Below, piece by piece: positions 11,500-25,100 of a stretch of DNA of 64,000 nt (the stretch's first letter is position 1; each line of letters opens with the position of its first letter). The notes under the pieces are model-generated. The model had not been told where the DNA came from and ran no database searches. It was given only the letters and a program-made list of their open reading frames with translations. Location: NCBI GenBank assembly GCA_018398575.1, contig JAGTXZ010000021.1, forward strand, positions 2,046,001 to 2,110,000, in the 5' to 3' direction. The translations under genes were made by a program, and so were the position numbers. The DNA comes from Ampelomyces quisqualis (taxonomy: Eukaryota > Ascomycota > Dothideomycetes > Pleosporales > Phaeosphaeriaceae).

Positions 11500-14290
11500 T
11501 AAGGCTCTGCAATTATAACTTTATTTGCCTTAATTAGCATAATAGCTTCTGCAAACGCTATTAACGCTACTAAAATAAATGTTAAGTCTAGGTCCTTCTA
11601 TTTTACTAATATAGCGTCTATTTTAAACTTTAGTATTCCTCTCCTTAGTAGAAGAACTGTATCTTTACTAAATTTTTTTTAAAGCTCTATCTAGAGCACT
11701 AGTTGCACACATAGTTTATATAAGCTAATAAGAATTTTAGCTTAAACATTGCGTAGTACTGTTTAATTATTTGCTAAGCTCTTCTAATTAAGATTAGGTC
11801 TAGTTTTAATATAAGTCCTCTTAGCTTTTAGCTTAATTACCTTGTACTTTGCACTATATATAAGCAGTAAGTTAAGGTTATTAGTAAATATTCCTTTATT
11901 TAGCTACTAGAAGTGCTGTTAGATATACGTTTATGTAAACTGCTTAGTTTTTTTACTTCCTTTGCTTTTAAATAGCGTAGCCTTAAGCTAGGCTAGTATT
12001 AAGAATATTATAATACTCTATATCTTAGCGCAGTTAAATATATATACACTCTTAGCTTCTGCGCTATTTAGCTCTTCTTATAGTAGCACTATCTTATATC
12101 TTATTATTGCGTTAGCTATAAGTAATTAGAAGTTATCTGTTTAGCATAGCTAGTAGAACGTTAGGAAGTTACCCTTAATGCCTAAAATCTTCTAGCTCTA
12201 TAGGTCTTGCGTAACTAGAGTTTAACGCAGTATAAACCTTACTGCAATCTTTTCTCTTAACGCTATAAGCGCTATGTACTTAAGAGAATTAAGCATATTT
12301 TTAACTTCTTCTTATACCTTAGATAAGCAGGTGTTCTAGCCCTTTGCTATAACTAGGCCTAATATCTTTCTTGTCCCTCTTATATCTATAATTTTCTTAA
12401 TACTTACGTACACAGAGTTAGTAGTAGTAAACAGTTTAGAACTATCTATGTTATCCTTCTTGCCTATAAGATAGTACTAGTTTAAGAAGTTCTTATTATC
12501 TTGCAGTCTACTAAGCGCTAGGAAGATAAAAATAAGTATTTTGTAAAGACTCTTCTCTATTAGTATACCTAAGAGGGCCTAGGCCTTCTACTAATAACTA
12601 TAGTTCTTACTTTAAATAGTCTTATACAAGTTACCTATAATAGTGTTCTTAGATTTGTAGTTATAGAACTTATTAAAGATAATACGTCTCTATATTACTA
12701 TATAGCTAGGAATATTAAGAGTGTCTCTTGCGCTTACTTTGCTACCTTTTAATAATATTTTATATATAGTTATAAGTCTTATAGTTTAGTATTTATTAAG
12801 TACGCGTTTTACTAGTGTTATATAGCTGTATATAATTATAAATTAGCTAGCAGATAGTACTAGACAGTGCGCAGTTGCATTTAGGTAGACTTTTGGCATA
12901 TAGCATTCTTAGATATACTATAGAACTGTCTCTATATACTTCTTACTATCCTTTGTAAATTTGCGCAGTAGGACGTTTTAGTTAAACGCTGTAAGGTGCT
13001 GTTTAACTTATAGATTAATCTTTATCTCTATTTCTTTGTCTACTATTAGTGCGCCTATACTCTATAGAGGAGTGTTATCTATAAAGTAGATATAGAGCGC
13101 AAGAAGGTCTTTTAGGTTACACTATTTAGATTTGCAGAGGCCTATAGTAATAATTTTAGCCTTCTATGCAGCTAGTGCGCAGCCCTATCTACTTACTATA
13201 GATGCTGCTAACTATAGCTCTTCTAGCATTAAAGAGTTTTTTTTGTATGTATATAAGAATGTCTATTAGTTAGTTATAGAGCACTATTCTTAACTGTTGT
13301 CTTTAGCTCTATATTAACTAGTTTTATTCTTTAATTAGTTTTCTTGCACTTTAGTCTAGTTCTTAAAGTGCGTATACCTTATAATTATTATAAGTACAGC
13401 TAATCTTGTTTTTCCTATACCTATTATATTCCTAAATATGCTACTATTATCTAAAGATAGCTCTTTTTTGTAAAGTATATAGGCCTCTATTAGTTAGTAT
13501 ACTATAAATAGGACTGTTAGTTCCTATAATAAATGTAGTATTATAGGCGCGTTATTCTTAAAGTCTTTTAGTAGAGATCTAAAGAAGTTAGCTGCTTTCT
13601 ACTATTTGTCCTCTTAGTAGTGTTCTATTACTACTCTAATTTAAGCTTACAATTTATCTGCTATTCTGTCTTGTATATTAGTTGCGTAGATTATAGTTAT
13701 AGGCTCTCTATAGTGCACTTACCTTACATTTAGTAGAGCTTAGAGCTACAGCCTTTCTTCTAACGCAAGTTGTTTTGCTAACTAGAGCTCTTTATCCTTA
13801 TCTCTGTTACCTTTATTATACTCTTCTTATTCTTCTTTACTACTAGAGTAAGTATCTTTCTCTAGCAACCTCTATTGTTTCTCTATAGCACTCTTACGTT
13901 TCTATCTAAGTATAGTAATTAGCATAGATGTTGCGTTATTTTCTATTTGCGCAGTATCTTTGTTTCTACTTCTCTCTACTTTCTTTATAGTGCTATTATT
14001 CTACTCTTCTAGGCGCTTAATTTTAGTAGTTAAAGTCTTAATACATATATCTAGGCTATTATCCTTCTTCTTCTTGCTCTTACTCTATCTGTTAAAGCGT
14101 TTACTACTATTTGCTTTAGGTTCTGTTAATAGTTTACAGGCTAGGTCTGCTAGCGCTCTTATTATCTTTTATTATTTATAGTTATTGTCTTTAGTGTTGT
14201 TATTAAGCTCTAAGCAGAGGCGCCTTTACCTCTTATCTCTAGTAGCACCTACTAGGTTTATAATGTTACTATTGCTACTTAAAGTAAAGT
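11500..14290 (-). pseudogene. Large minus-strand frame with Walker-A-like motif
   Basis: Minus-strand frame that can be followed for roughly 900 codons with only TAA/TAG interruptions. The N-terminal part (14290-13950) is rich in Lys, Asn and Glu, with K-S-K-K-K-K-D, and looks like a charged or coiled segment. At about 13404-13421 it reads G-I-G-K-T-R followed by L-A-V-L, a P-loop (Walker A) signature. About 130 codons later comes G-A-L-I-V-D-K-E, which could be a decayed Walker B or DExx box. This suggests a P-loop ATPase or SNF2-like helicase, but I do not recognise the later part. It lies in Giant and is probably element cargo or an accessory gene. Family call is weak. Confidence 0.4.
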
Positions 14291-15640
14291 ATACTATATT
14301 ATATAATTAGCTATTATTATTTATATACTATTCTAGGTTATATTACTACTAGGCTTAACTTTATCTTGTACTAGAGTCTAGTATTTAATTATAACGCTCT
14401 TAAGGCTTCTTATCTTAACGTGTAAGTTAATAGTTATAGCTAGATTATTATTATTAGTAATTAGGCGTAGCGCTAACGCATTAAATATCTTTAAAGTCCT
14501 AACTATATACTAGTCTATAAATTTTAGTTGTAATAGGTGTTTAACAAGTGCACTATATTTAAAATGTTATAGCTTTATCTTAAAGTTGCTGTCTTTAAGC
14601 TACTATTAACGTACAGCTATTATTAGCCTTAAAAGTAAGAAGGTCTAAGCAGTTTAATAATATACGCTGTCTATAATATAGAGATTAATATTGTTAAGTA
14701 ATAGTTTAGTTGTTATTATAGTAAGGCCTATTAGCTAGGTTACTAAAGTAGTAAAAGAACTTAAGACTACTAATGCTAACTGTGTGCATTCTAGTTCTAA
14801 GTTTACAGGCGTTAGCTATCTTTTTATATGTTTAGCTTTAACTTTGTTGCTATAGTCTTAAATTTCTAAGATTATCTTCTTCTATACAGCGCTAGCTGTT
14901 GCCTTGTAGAATTCCCTTAGTATACTACTATTAGTTAGTCTAGGGCATGTAGTATACTTAAGCTATTTATCTATTATTAGGCTGTGTATTGTCTTTAAGT
15001 AGTTAGCCTATAAGTATACCTGTTTAATCTTATTATATATGTTCTTGTGCCAGATAAAATCTATTATCTCTTTAACCTATATGCGCTAGTCTACTATATT
15101 AATATTATAGCCTATTCTTACAATTACCTATAATACGTTGTTAGTAGTTATTATCTTTGCATTACTTATATACTATTTATTTAATTAAGGTAGCTACTAC
15201 TTATACTTATTATTATAATTCTATAACGCGCGCATTATACAATATGTTACGCGTAATAGTTAAGAATAGTGTAGGCAGGTATAAGGATAGTAGAATAGCT
15301 ATAGCTTAGTTAGTGTGTGTAGGTATGCTTGTATTATATGCTTACTTGTAATAGTATTATATTATACAGCGTAGTGTAGTAAATATAACGTAGAAAATTA
15401 CGTGTATTTACATTACAGCACTATTGTTATTGTTATATAGTTATAGTATATTTGTAGTAGTAACGCAGCATTATATAGTTATAGCAGTAGGTTAAATTAT
15501 AGGTGCAAGTAAAAGTAAGTAGAGTTTTATCCTAGCATTATATAGCCTCTTACCTAGCGCTAACACATTATATTATATCTTTAAGGTAAGTAAAGGTATA
15601 TTCTAGAGGAGCGCCTCTTACTACGTGTTATTCTTAGTAT
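14290..15640. other. Giant: stretch without a recognised gene
   Basis: Upstream side of the P-loop frame. No frame with recognisable motifs was found on either strand; the DNA is RIP-altered and may hold the first exon or promoter of the minus-strand gene. A CpG-rich GCGCGC patch lies near 15230. Confidence 0.4.
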
Positions 15641-15981
15641 AGTACTATATAGTACTATAGGACACTATATAGTACTAAGTAAAATTCTTACCTTCTAGGT
15701 TTTTATATTATAGTATAGGCAACTTACCTCTTGTATATTATGTTAGTAGCACTCTCTTTAGTCTAGCAGGTAAACTTAGCTAAACCTACTAGTGCTATTG
15801 TAGTAGACAGGTCTACTATATAGTACTATAGGACACTATGTAGTACTAAGCAAAATTCTTACCTTCTATAGTTTAACATTATAATATAGGTAACTTACCT
15901 CTTGTATATTATATTAGTAGCACTCTCTTTAGTCTAGCAGGCAAACTCAGCTAAACCTACTAGTGCTATTACAGTAAATAG
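15640..15981. repeat. Two 171-bp direct repeats
   Basis: Segment beginning GACACTATATAGTACTAAG at 15661 recurs at 15832, exactly 171 bp later, with similarity over the whole unit; each unit contains TATAGTACTATA palindromes. Copy 2 of Giant leaves the window before or at this point, so it cannot be compared. Confidence 0.85.
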
Positions 15982-17080
15982 GTTACGCAATAAGGCTGCG
16001 TTAGAATATTTAAATTGTATACTAGCGTCTAGTAGTTTACGTAGAATTATAGAGAAGTTTTTTATGCATCTATAGTCTTGTTAGCAAGGAAAGCTATCTG
16101 TTGCCTTCTATTCCTTTGCACTATATTATTCTATTATAATTCTATATTATCTATTAGTGCATCTAATACCCTAGACTGTATACTATTAGCGTAGATAGTA
16201 GTTAATAGATCTCTATAGTGTACGTAGCTTGCAGCTAGCAAGGAAGTGTATAGCAGCCTACTTCTATTATACATTTTAACGTTAGTTTAAGACGTTTATG
16301 TTTTTAACTAGATAATTCTACTCTATATTCTATAGATTTGTTTATAAAGAGATTAGTTTTCTCTTTTTAACGCTAAGTTTGCTGTTAATATAGTAGTATT
16401 CTTTTGTTTAAGTATTCTCTCTTAGCATTAGCAACTAATATTGCAAATTGTATAGTATGTAGTATCTTATAAAGAATACTATTATTATCTATTATCTTGT
16501 GTTCTTGTATAATAGCCTTGTCTCTTATTAATATATCTTGCAGTATAGTGTCTCTGCTTAGTGCTAGTATACTAGAGTGCTTAACTTCCTATACTACTGT
16601 CCTACCTAGATATTACTATGCGTGCATAATTTCTTAATAACTCTACTCTTTTAGTTATATAGATTATATACTACTGCTTTAGATTATTAATCTAGTCTTT
16701 AGCCTAATATAGTTAGTGCTAGGTAATTATTCTTTAATTTTAGTATTTACTAAGCTAATATTATCTAGTTATTTTAGTTAATGCGCTAGCTAAAATACTA
16801 GAGATTATAGGCTCTGTAAGATAATTTGTGCAATAGCTATTCTTGTTCTAGTTAAGTATAGTATTGTTACGCTTTTCTAACTATAACTACACTATAATAT
16901 TACTCTTAGTTTTTACACTTGCAGACAGCCTAGCGTTATCTTATTTTAGGTATATAGTATTCTTGTGTTTGTATTAGCGTAGTCTTACTACCTAGTTACG
17001 TATATCTTTTTAGCGTCTGTCTTACAGCTCTGTAGCTATCTATTTTATAGTTACCTATTATAGTGCTCCTAGCTTATTAA
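15982..17080 (-). pseudogene. Frame downstream of the pogo-like transposase
   Basis: Minus-strand sequence continuing after the pogo-like gene. A block at 17420-17210 reads S-F-I-K-L-L-K-E-R and Y-L-L-D-Y-I-V-V-I-Y-S-L-N, and is mirrored at 62430-62700 in copy 2. It may be the C-terminal tail of the same transposase or a separate small gene. I do not recognise it. The part from 16900 to 15982 shows no recognised motif. Confidence 0.35.
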
Positions 17081-17089
17081 TATATTGCC

Positions 17090-18760
17090 TATTATTTGTA
17101 GTAAACTCTTGCTAACCTATATATACCTACAGTTAATCTATTATGTCTGTTGCTTTGCAGTGTAATAGTCTAGAGAGTAATAGTACCTTATAGTTCTCCT
17201 TTATCTTGTTTAGGCTGTATATTACAACAATATAGTCTAAGAGGTAGGCTAGACCTTTGTAGTTAGGATTACGCTCTTTAAGTAACTTAATAAAGCTTTT
17301 AACGTCTATACTGTTAACAACGCGTATATCTTTAAGCTAGTTAACTAAATTATTAAGCTTATAGTAGGTTTCCTAAAAGTTAGCTATATATAGCTGTAGG
17401 CTGTAGTATATATTTAGATATGTTAAGATCTGCTAGCTACTATATATAGTCTTAGCTCTTATCTTATTATACTACGCGTAATATTCCTAGTAAATAGTGT
17501 AGATAACATCTATTGTCTTAGTAAGATATTTACCTATTATGCTTTTCTATACTATAAAGTATAGGAAATAGGCGTAGACTTTAGCCTTCTATGTATAGGT
17601 AATACCTTAGTCTATTAGTTAGTATAGTGTTGTACTACCTATAGGCAAGAATATAACTCTATTATATTAGTAAGTATTGTAACCTCTATTACTATAATAA
17701 GCCTATAGTATATTAACACTATATATACTAAACGTTCTAAAGTAATTAGTAGCTTATCTAAAGCTTAGCTACTACGTGTTTGTAAGGCAGAAACCTGTTA
17801 ATTAGCAATAATACTTGTCTATTTATATAGTTATTAAACTATTTTAGCTATTCTAGCATAATGTTAGTGTCTATCTAGGTAGAATTATTATCCTAATAGA
17901 TATAACTAAGACTATAGATGTTTAGGTTCTTCTTACTATCTATACAAGTTATATAGTTTAAGAATCCTATAAACTATAGAGGCACTTAGTCTAAGCTATC
18001 TATATTTATGTATAGCACACTAGTTATATACTCTCTATCTAGTCTAGGTCTAGCTTCTAGATTATCTGCTAACATGTATTAGGGTAAGTGTTTCTAGTAT
18101 ATACTAGCCTTGTCTATGTTGTATAAATCCTTAGGCGCGTATCTACTTACTATATTGCAAATCTCTTCTATTATAAGCTTAGTGTCCTTAACTATTATAC
18201 TACTATAGTTACTTACTATTTTTGTAAACTGTTTATATAACTATATACTATATTATTATTTATATATAGTAAGCTATCTGTTATTAAACTCTAGTATTTT
18301 ATAGCTATTATATTTAAGTAGCTGTTGCCAAAGTTAACGTGCAGTTTTGCAAATTATATTATTAGTAACATTAACGCAGGCTGCCTGCAACTTTATATAC
18401 TAGTTATTTAGAGCTACCTTAAGAGTTTTCTATTGCGGACGCCTATTATGCGCGTAGTTATAGCTAGTGTATTTAGTTTTGTTGCTGTCTAGGTGTTCTT
18501 GCGTTATTAGAAGAATATCAGTTACATTATTTAGTTACATATAGTAGCAAAAGGCTCTAGTAGCCTATATAGTAAGTTATTATAGTGTTAGATATAGAAA
18601 CAATACCTTATATTTGCAAACCTTAATACATTCTGCAATAGTCTAGGTACAACTATATTACTAGTTAGGCGTTAGACTTTAACCTATCTATAAACTAGGT
18701 AATATAGGCTTAATGTTATAGTAGCAGAATAATAGTAGAAACTAGATGTATTTATAATAA
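17090..18760 (-). pseudogene. pogo/Fot1-like DDE transposase (decayed)
   Basis: Minus-strand frame with the block order of the DDE_1 endonuclease of pogo/Tigger/Fot1 transposases. Around 18105-18160 it reads Y-A-P-K-D-L-Y-N-I-D-K-A, matching the first catalytic Asp segment (Y-N-x-D-E-x-G), here with Glu changed to Lys. Then follow I-T-S-V-L-Y-I-N and P-L-x-F-I-G. Around 17790-17825 it reads Q-V-L-L-L-I-N-R-F, the place of the second Asp (L-L-L-x-D-x-x-x-x-H), now Asn; next a N-V-x-Y-I block like the N-T-T-S-x-x-Q-P-L-D region. Present at the same place in Giant copy 2, so it was already part of Giant, or nested in it, before the copies separated. Confidence 0.6.
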
Positions 18761-18945
18761 GCAATCTACTATCTAATATAGTAAAGATAATACACTTGTA
18801 TATGCTAATACTCTAGTAGCTACTTATAGCATTTAATATAAAATAAAATCTAAACTTAGCCTTAAACCTATACTAGTATTATTATAGCACTAATTAGTTA
18901 CTCTAGGTGCCTATTACAGTAGATAGCTTGCAATTAACGCTAATA

Positions 18946-19217
18946 GTACTCTCTAGTAGACAATAGTTATAGATAGTGTAACGTAACTATAGCTACTAGT
19001 TATTAAAAGAGCCTACTATAGTAGTAGGTTGCGTGCAGCACTAGTAGTATTCTCTAGTAGATAATAGTTGCTAACAGTGCAACGCAACTATAGCTACTAG
19101 TAGTTAGAAGAGCCTGCTGTAGTAGTAGGTTGCGTATAGTACTAGTAGTATTCTCTAGTAGATAACAGTTGCTAATAGTGCAACACAACTATAGCTGCTA
19201 GTTGTTAGAAGAGCCTA
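18946..19217. repeat. Giant minisatellite A1, 101-bp unit, 3 copies (copy 1)
   Basis: The word CTCTAGTAGA recurs at 18951, 19052 and 19153 (spacing 101). The units carry TAGCTACTAGT and the palindromic CTACTATAGTAGTAGG. The inverted counterpart at 60597-60865 also has three units. It lies just upstream of the pogo-like gene. Confidence 0.9.
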
Positions 19218-19816
19218 ATTATAGAGATTAATACGTTTAAAGTGTTTGCTGCCTTATATACTATGCATAAGATTTATAAAGTATTACGCGTTACCTCTTA
19301 TACATATTCTTCTCTACTAAGCGTCTCTAAGATAAATAAATATAGGCCTATTGTTTTAATTTATATAGGTGTTCTTTAAAGTCTTAGTTGTGCCTACTAG
19401 TGTAGTAGGTATTCTTTTTGTTACTAGCTAGCAGTATCTTAGTATAGATAAGTTTAATACGCGTAACTTCTTTGCGTTAATAGAAGTTCTTAAAGCTGTA
19501 ATAAAGCTTAGTAATAATAGAAGACTTAATATTATATAAGTTGTAGTTAGAATATCTTAATATCTAGACGTTAGATTACTACTTATAGAGTCTAATAGAA
19601 ATGCATTATATATAGTTTAAGAGAGGTTACAGCTACTTAGGTAGGCTTTGCTGTTAAAGAGCCTAATAAGAGTGCTAGAATAGAGATGTCCTAACAAATA
19701 ACTGTAACTCTACGTTATTCTTAATTTTTGCCTATAACAATATATAGACAAAAGCATGTAAATTATAGTTGTATCTCTAATATCTTCTAGTTACCTAATA
19801 GTATAAGAATTGCGTT
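19218..19816. other. Giant: non-coding stretch between A1 and A2
   Basis: No frame with recognisable motifs on either strand. Mirrored at about 59990-60595 in copy 2, so it is a genuine part of the element. Confidence 0.5.
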
Positions 19817-20435
19817 CTTAAGTTAGGCTAAGTTATTAATATATATTGCAGGATATAACAAAGTTATTACAATAATAGCGCTCTTAAGTTAGGCTAAGTT
19901 ATTAATATGCGCACTAGAATGCTATTGTAGCTGTTATTATAGAGATCCTTGCTTTTGAATATGCTATAAGGTATCTTAGTTAAGTAATAGTATTATAGGA
20001 TATAACAAAGTTGTTGCAACAATAGCGCTCTTAAGTTAGGCTAAGTTGTTAATATGCGCATTAGGATGCTATTATAGCTATTATTATAGAGATCTTTACT
20101 TTTAAACACGCTATAAGGTATCTTAGTTAAGTAATAGTGTTATAGAATATAATAAAGTTATTGCAACAACAGCACTCTTAAGTTAGGCTAAGTTATTAAT
20201 GTGCGTATTAGGATACTATTATAGCTATTATTGTAGAGATTCTTACTTTTGAACACGCTATAAGGTGTCTTAGTTAAGTAATAGTATTATAAGATATAAC
20301 AAAGTTGTTGCAACAATAGCGCTCTTAAGTTAGGCTAGGTTGTTAATGTACGCCCTAGGATGCTATTGTAGCTGTTGTTGTAGAGATCCTTGTTGTTAAA
20401 CACGTTATAAGGTATCTTAGTTAAGCTACAATATC
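19817..20435. repeat. Giant minisatellite A2, about 147-bp unit (copy 1)
   Basis: The word CTTAAGTTAGGCTA starts at about 19817, 19883, 20030, 20177 and 20323, giving one 66-bp step and then steps of 146-147 bp. Each unit ends with ATCTTAGTTAAG. Copy 2 (about 59600-59990) has about three units, so copy number differs between the two Giant copies. Confidence 0.88.
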
Positions 20436-20699
20436 TAAACAGCTACTAAAGAGTCTATTTAGGATATAAATTTGCTTTTATACTAGTAGGCTAAGAAGTA
20501 GCGTAGGTATAGTGCTAATAACATAGTAAAGCTTAGTTCTAGATTTTTTAACTATACAAACATATAGACGTAATAGGTATAGTTTTAGTTTTGTAAGAAT
20601 AAAAATATAATAAAGAATTAAGTCTTTTAGACTTATAAAGAATATATATATAAAGATAGCAACATTAAATTAGAAGTATAAGTTATGTGTTAAGAAGCA
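20436..20699. other. Giant: short non-coding spacer
   Basis: AT-rich spacer between A2 and A3, also present in copy 2 at about 59280-59580. Nothing further seen. Confidence 0.5.
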
Positions 20700-21165
20700 G
20701 CTGTATACATAGGTATATAGGTAAATTTATCTCTAGTTTTAAGGTTAAAAAAGTGTAAGAAGGCGTAAGTATATAATAGATAAAAATAATACTAGGTTCT
20801 ATATATGTTTTAACAAAAGACTGTTACCTTAACCCTAAGACTAGAGATATATAAGTAAATTTATCTCTAGTTTTAAGGTTAGAGAAGTGTAAGAAGGCGC
20901 AAGTGTATAATAGATAAAAATAACACTAGGTTCTGTATATATTTTAATAAAAGACTGTTACCTTAACCCTAAGACTAGAGATACATAGGTAAATTTATCT
21001 CTAGTTTTAAGGTAAGAGAAGTGTAAGGAGGCGCAAGTATATAATAGATAAAAATAAGACTAGGTTCTATATATATTTTAACAAAAGACTATTACTTTAA
21101 CTCTAAGACTAGAGATATATAGGTAAATTTATCTCTAGTTTTAAGGTTAGGAAAACGTATATATA
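20700..21165. repeat. Giant minisatellite A3, about 134-bp unit (copy 1)
   Basis: AAATTTATCTCTAG recurs at 20723, 20857, 20992 and 21125 (steps 134, 135, 133). Each unit contains the inverted pair CTAGAGAT...ATCTCTAG, so single units could fold. Copy 2 carries about three units at 58895-59265. Confidence 0.88.
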
Positions 21166-22149
21166 GTAAGAGGCAGAGAGTAGCTAGCTAGTAAGGCTAT
21201 TATATACTCTATTAGCGCTAATATTTTAAGAGTAAGCAGCACGTAGATGCGTTTAATGTATAGTAGTTTGTTAATAGTCTTTGTTACTATTTAGCTCCTA
21301 TTGTATTTGCATATTAGGGCAAGTTAGAATAGTAGTCTCTAGTAGACAACTGTCCTATACTGTGCTAGAGAAAGAATATAAATTAGATCTGCAGGTATTT
21401 TAAAACTAGAAAAGATTAAATATACTAGCTGCTTAGAATATTAGTTAACACTATATATAAATTATACTTATTATTTCTTACTATTAAGTAATTACTTACG
21501 CCTATTACTAGTCTTACCTATAGTATATATAGTACACTATTCTACCTACTTCTATCTGTATAAAGCCTAGCTACCTTAGTATAAGTTGTATATTAGGCTG
21601 CTAGAGCTACTAGTCTATTTTTTTTATACTTTTAAACCTTATACGTGTCTACTTATAGGTATACTTACATTTTTAGGTGTTTGGGTTCTACTATATATAT
21701 TCTAAACGCGTAGTAACTTGTTTATTCTAGGGTGTTAATATTTTTTAGTATAAAGATTATTATTAATATTAATCTTTATTAAGCTGTGTTAGCTAGCCTA
21801 ACTAATCTAGTTATTAATAAGTAAGCTCTAGTATAATAACGTAATAGTTGTTAGAGTAATAAGAAATATTAAAGAAAAGAAAAATATTAGTTGTTACGCC
21901 TATAACTGTTAGCATAGTTCTGTACACAGGTTAGGTAACTGTTAGCTATAGTAGACTTTAGTAGACTGCTATAGACAATAGACTGTGCAGTATAGAATAG
22001 ATACTGCTAGTAACTACCTTAACACTACGTAACTAATATTAATACTGTTTTTGCACACTTAGTCTTCTTATATCTAAACTATAGAGTTATATATAAATAA
22101 ATTAGTAATAGATTATATATGTATACTATATAGCTTTTATACTAAGACG
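21166..22149. other. Giant: upstream region of the transposase
   Basis: About 1 kb without a recognised frame between minisatellite A3 and the Plavaka-like transposase; mirrored at about 57870-58890. Probably holds the promoter or first exon of the transposase; no site can be placed. Confidence 0.45.
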
Positions 22150-25100
22150 TACACAGAACTTGTTAAACACAGTGCTTAATGCTAGACGCGTTACTACCTA
22201 CTACCTAATAATACGCTAGTTATAACTCTTAACACTATGATATAATGGTATAGCTCTAATAGCTGTAACGCAATAGATGCTACTCTAGACAACGCAGCAC
22301 CTACTTTATACAGCAACACCTTATGTAAATACAACTATACTCTAGCTAAATATAAGGTAATAGAGTAGATAGGCCTAATATTAGTGTCTATATAAGAATA
22401 GGACAAGCTGTTTAAGACAGTAAGTAGATAGTACACTAGTAAACCCTTTAGTTTAGAAATAGCAGACGCAAAGTAGTAGGCTATACGCAGCCAAATAGCG
22501 CACGCGTGCTAATGCTAATAGAAATAACATAGTAGGGCCTTTTAGTTTACTTTTTGCACTAGCGTTTGCATTATAGCTGTAAAGGATAAAATGTACATTA
22601 GGTAATATTAACAGCCTCTTTACTAATATATAGCTATACAAGCTATATTTACAGCTGCAGTTCTAATTAGAGCGCTAATAGTAATAGGCTATGTTAAATA
22701 TTTAATCTAGGCTATAAGATAATGTATAGATATATAAGGACGTTACAATTACATCTAAGTTATTAAACCTCTAACCTAACTAACATATATTTATATACTA
22801 GGACATTATGTTATAGATTACCTTTATACTTAGTTATTACCTATTTGCTAACAAGATAGTTTACGCACCTAGCTGTTTATTTACAGGTACGCCTAATAAT
22901 CCTATAAGAGTGTATTATAAACTACACTTAGAGGATTAGTAGTAGTTAATACAACAGCGCTTGCTAGATAGTGCAACTCTTGTGCTAGTTATACTAGTAG
23001 TAGACAAAACATAGTTGTTTATAATATCTAGTAACGTAGTAGTATAGCTAATATATATTACTATTAGGAATCTTAACTATAAGGCACAATAACGCAGAAT
23101 AACACCTAGGACACTACTAGCTAGATTTATCCTAACAGCTAAGCTCTTAGACTCTATTCTAAAGAGTAAAGTGTATTATTACTATATAAGTAAACTATTG
23201 TTGCGTAAGTACCAACTATAGCGTTAATAACAGAGGGTTACTATAGAGGATAGAAGCTAACTAGCAACTGCAGCACTTAAAGAGGCTACCAAATATAGTA
23301 TACAACTAGAGTGTGCTAACTAACAGACGCAATAGTATTACTTAACTATTTGTACAATTCTAGCTAACTATAAAGAGTAAGTGCTACTAATAAGTGTAAA
23401 GAAAAACAGATACTATACTTAATGCACAGTACTACTAGACAAATAAGAGAACTTATGTAATAAATATCTATAGCAAACAAAAAAGTATACACGCCTGTAA
23501 TAGAGTTGTTGTCTTAATAAAGAATATAAGGATTACGTTTATCTAGTAGAGTACTTTAGCTAGAATTACTATAACTTTAATATATATAAGTTATTAGATA
23601 CAGATATATTACATCTACTACTTAAGAAGTTAGTTATAAAGATATTAGATTTTATAGAAGACATACTAATAGATATATACTCTAGATAAAAGAAGGGCTA
23701 GAATAGTGCTGCAGTTCTAGTAGCAAAAGACAATAGCTATGCCTAGTTAAATAAAAGTTTCTGCTAGGTTAAGTATAACACTAGACTAAAACAGTTTAAT
23801 AACAAGAGAGCTTTTACAAAAGTGTTATAGTAGACTAGCGCAGAACAAAAAGTAGTAATTTGCTAATTTGTAGCAGTAGTGTTTCCTCTGCTAGCAACTA
23901 AGGTACTATACGCGTTGCATTTTATCTAGGCTGTGTACAATCTACTAGTACTATTATAATACAAGAGTTATAACAAAAATATGTTAAAGTATATGTTGTT
24001 AGCTATTAAATAAATAGATGTTCTAAAAGAAGAGTTTTAACCTTTTAGACAGACGCAAGAAGAAGAAAAGGATTTTAACTACCCTAAATAGCACGCGCTA
24101 ACCTATATCATTAATAATATCTATATATATAAGGCTCTTAATAGTATATACACTAGAATAAATAGCAAGGCCTACTATATTACAATAGTAAAACAATTCT
24201 ACTTAATAACAAACAAGAGAGATTTTCTTGCGTAGATCTACTTCTATAACTCTAGATAGCTTACGCTTATAGCGTTTAAACACAAGACAGTTATAGACTA
24301 AAGTTAACAGTACACTACTACTAACTAGCGTAAGTACACCTTTACTATAAGCGTGTTAACAGTAATACTATTTAGATAACTTAAATAGTCTATACTAGGC
24401 ATGTTACTAAATTCTATTATACTGCCTCTTAGTAAGGTTACTATATATATTACGTTGCTAGACTTTACACATGCTACTATAGTATTTGTCTAACACTACT
24501 ATTAGAAGGTAACTAGCTGCCTTGTTACCCTATATAACAAAGACAGACAGGACTCTAACTCTTACTAGGTAAATAGAATAAATATAAAAATACACTCTTC
24601 TATAAGATGCTTAAGGCTATTCAGTAAACGCTATAATAACCCTAAATATTACAAAGAACATATAGTGTAATACGCACCTAACTAGTATAGAACTAGAAAA
24701 TAGTGCAAAGATTATGTATAGGTGCAAGAGTTTAAATATAAAGACTATACGCAACTGTCTTAGACTATTGCAAATAGTAGAGCTGCAGCTTAGGTGTACC
24801 TAATACTTACATTTATTAACAATAAACACTAAGACAAGAATAGAAAGAATTATAAGTATATAGGTGCCTTCTGTAAGGTTATAGCGTTTAATAATAACAG
24901 TTAAATTAATTATATAATAGAAATGCTAAGCGTACGCTACTATATATATAGTACAAAGACTAAGTAACGTACACTATAAGTATTTAAGGTATATAACATA
25001 ATAACTATTATTTGCCTTATATACCTAGTACTAAAGGATCTACCTATACTTAATAATAAGGTCCCTGTTTTATACTATGTAAATAATTACATTAATTAGA

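Noticed and set aside
13960..14181. 73-codon plus-strand ORF
   Set aside because: Shadow of the Lys/Asn-rich N-terminus of the minus-strand P-loop frame; the polypyrimidine bias explains its Leu/Phe runs.
22453..22641. 62-codon minus-strand ORF
   Set aside because: Opposite the start of the Plavaka-like transposase; the equivalent place in Giant copy 2 is not a matching independent gene.
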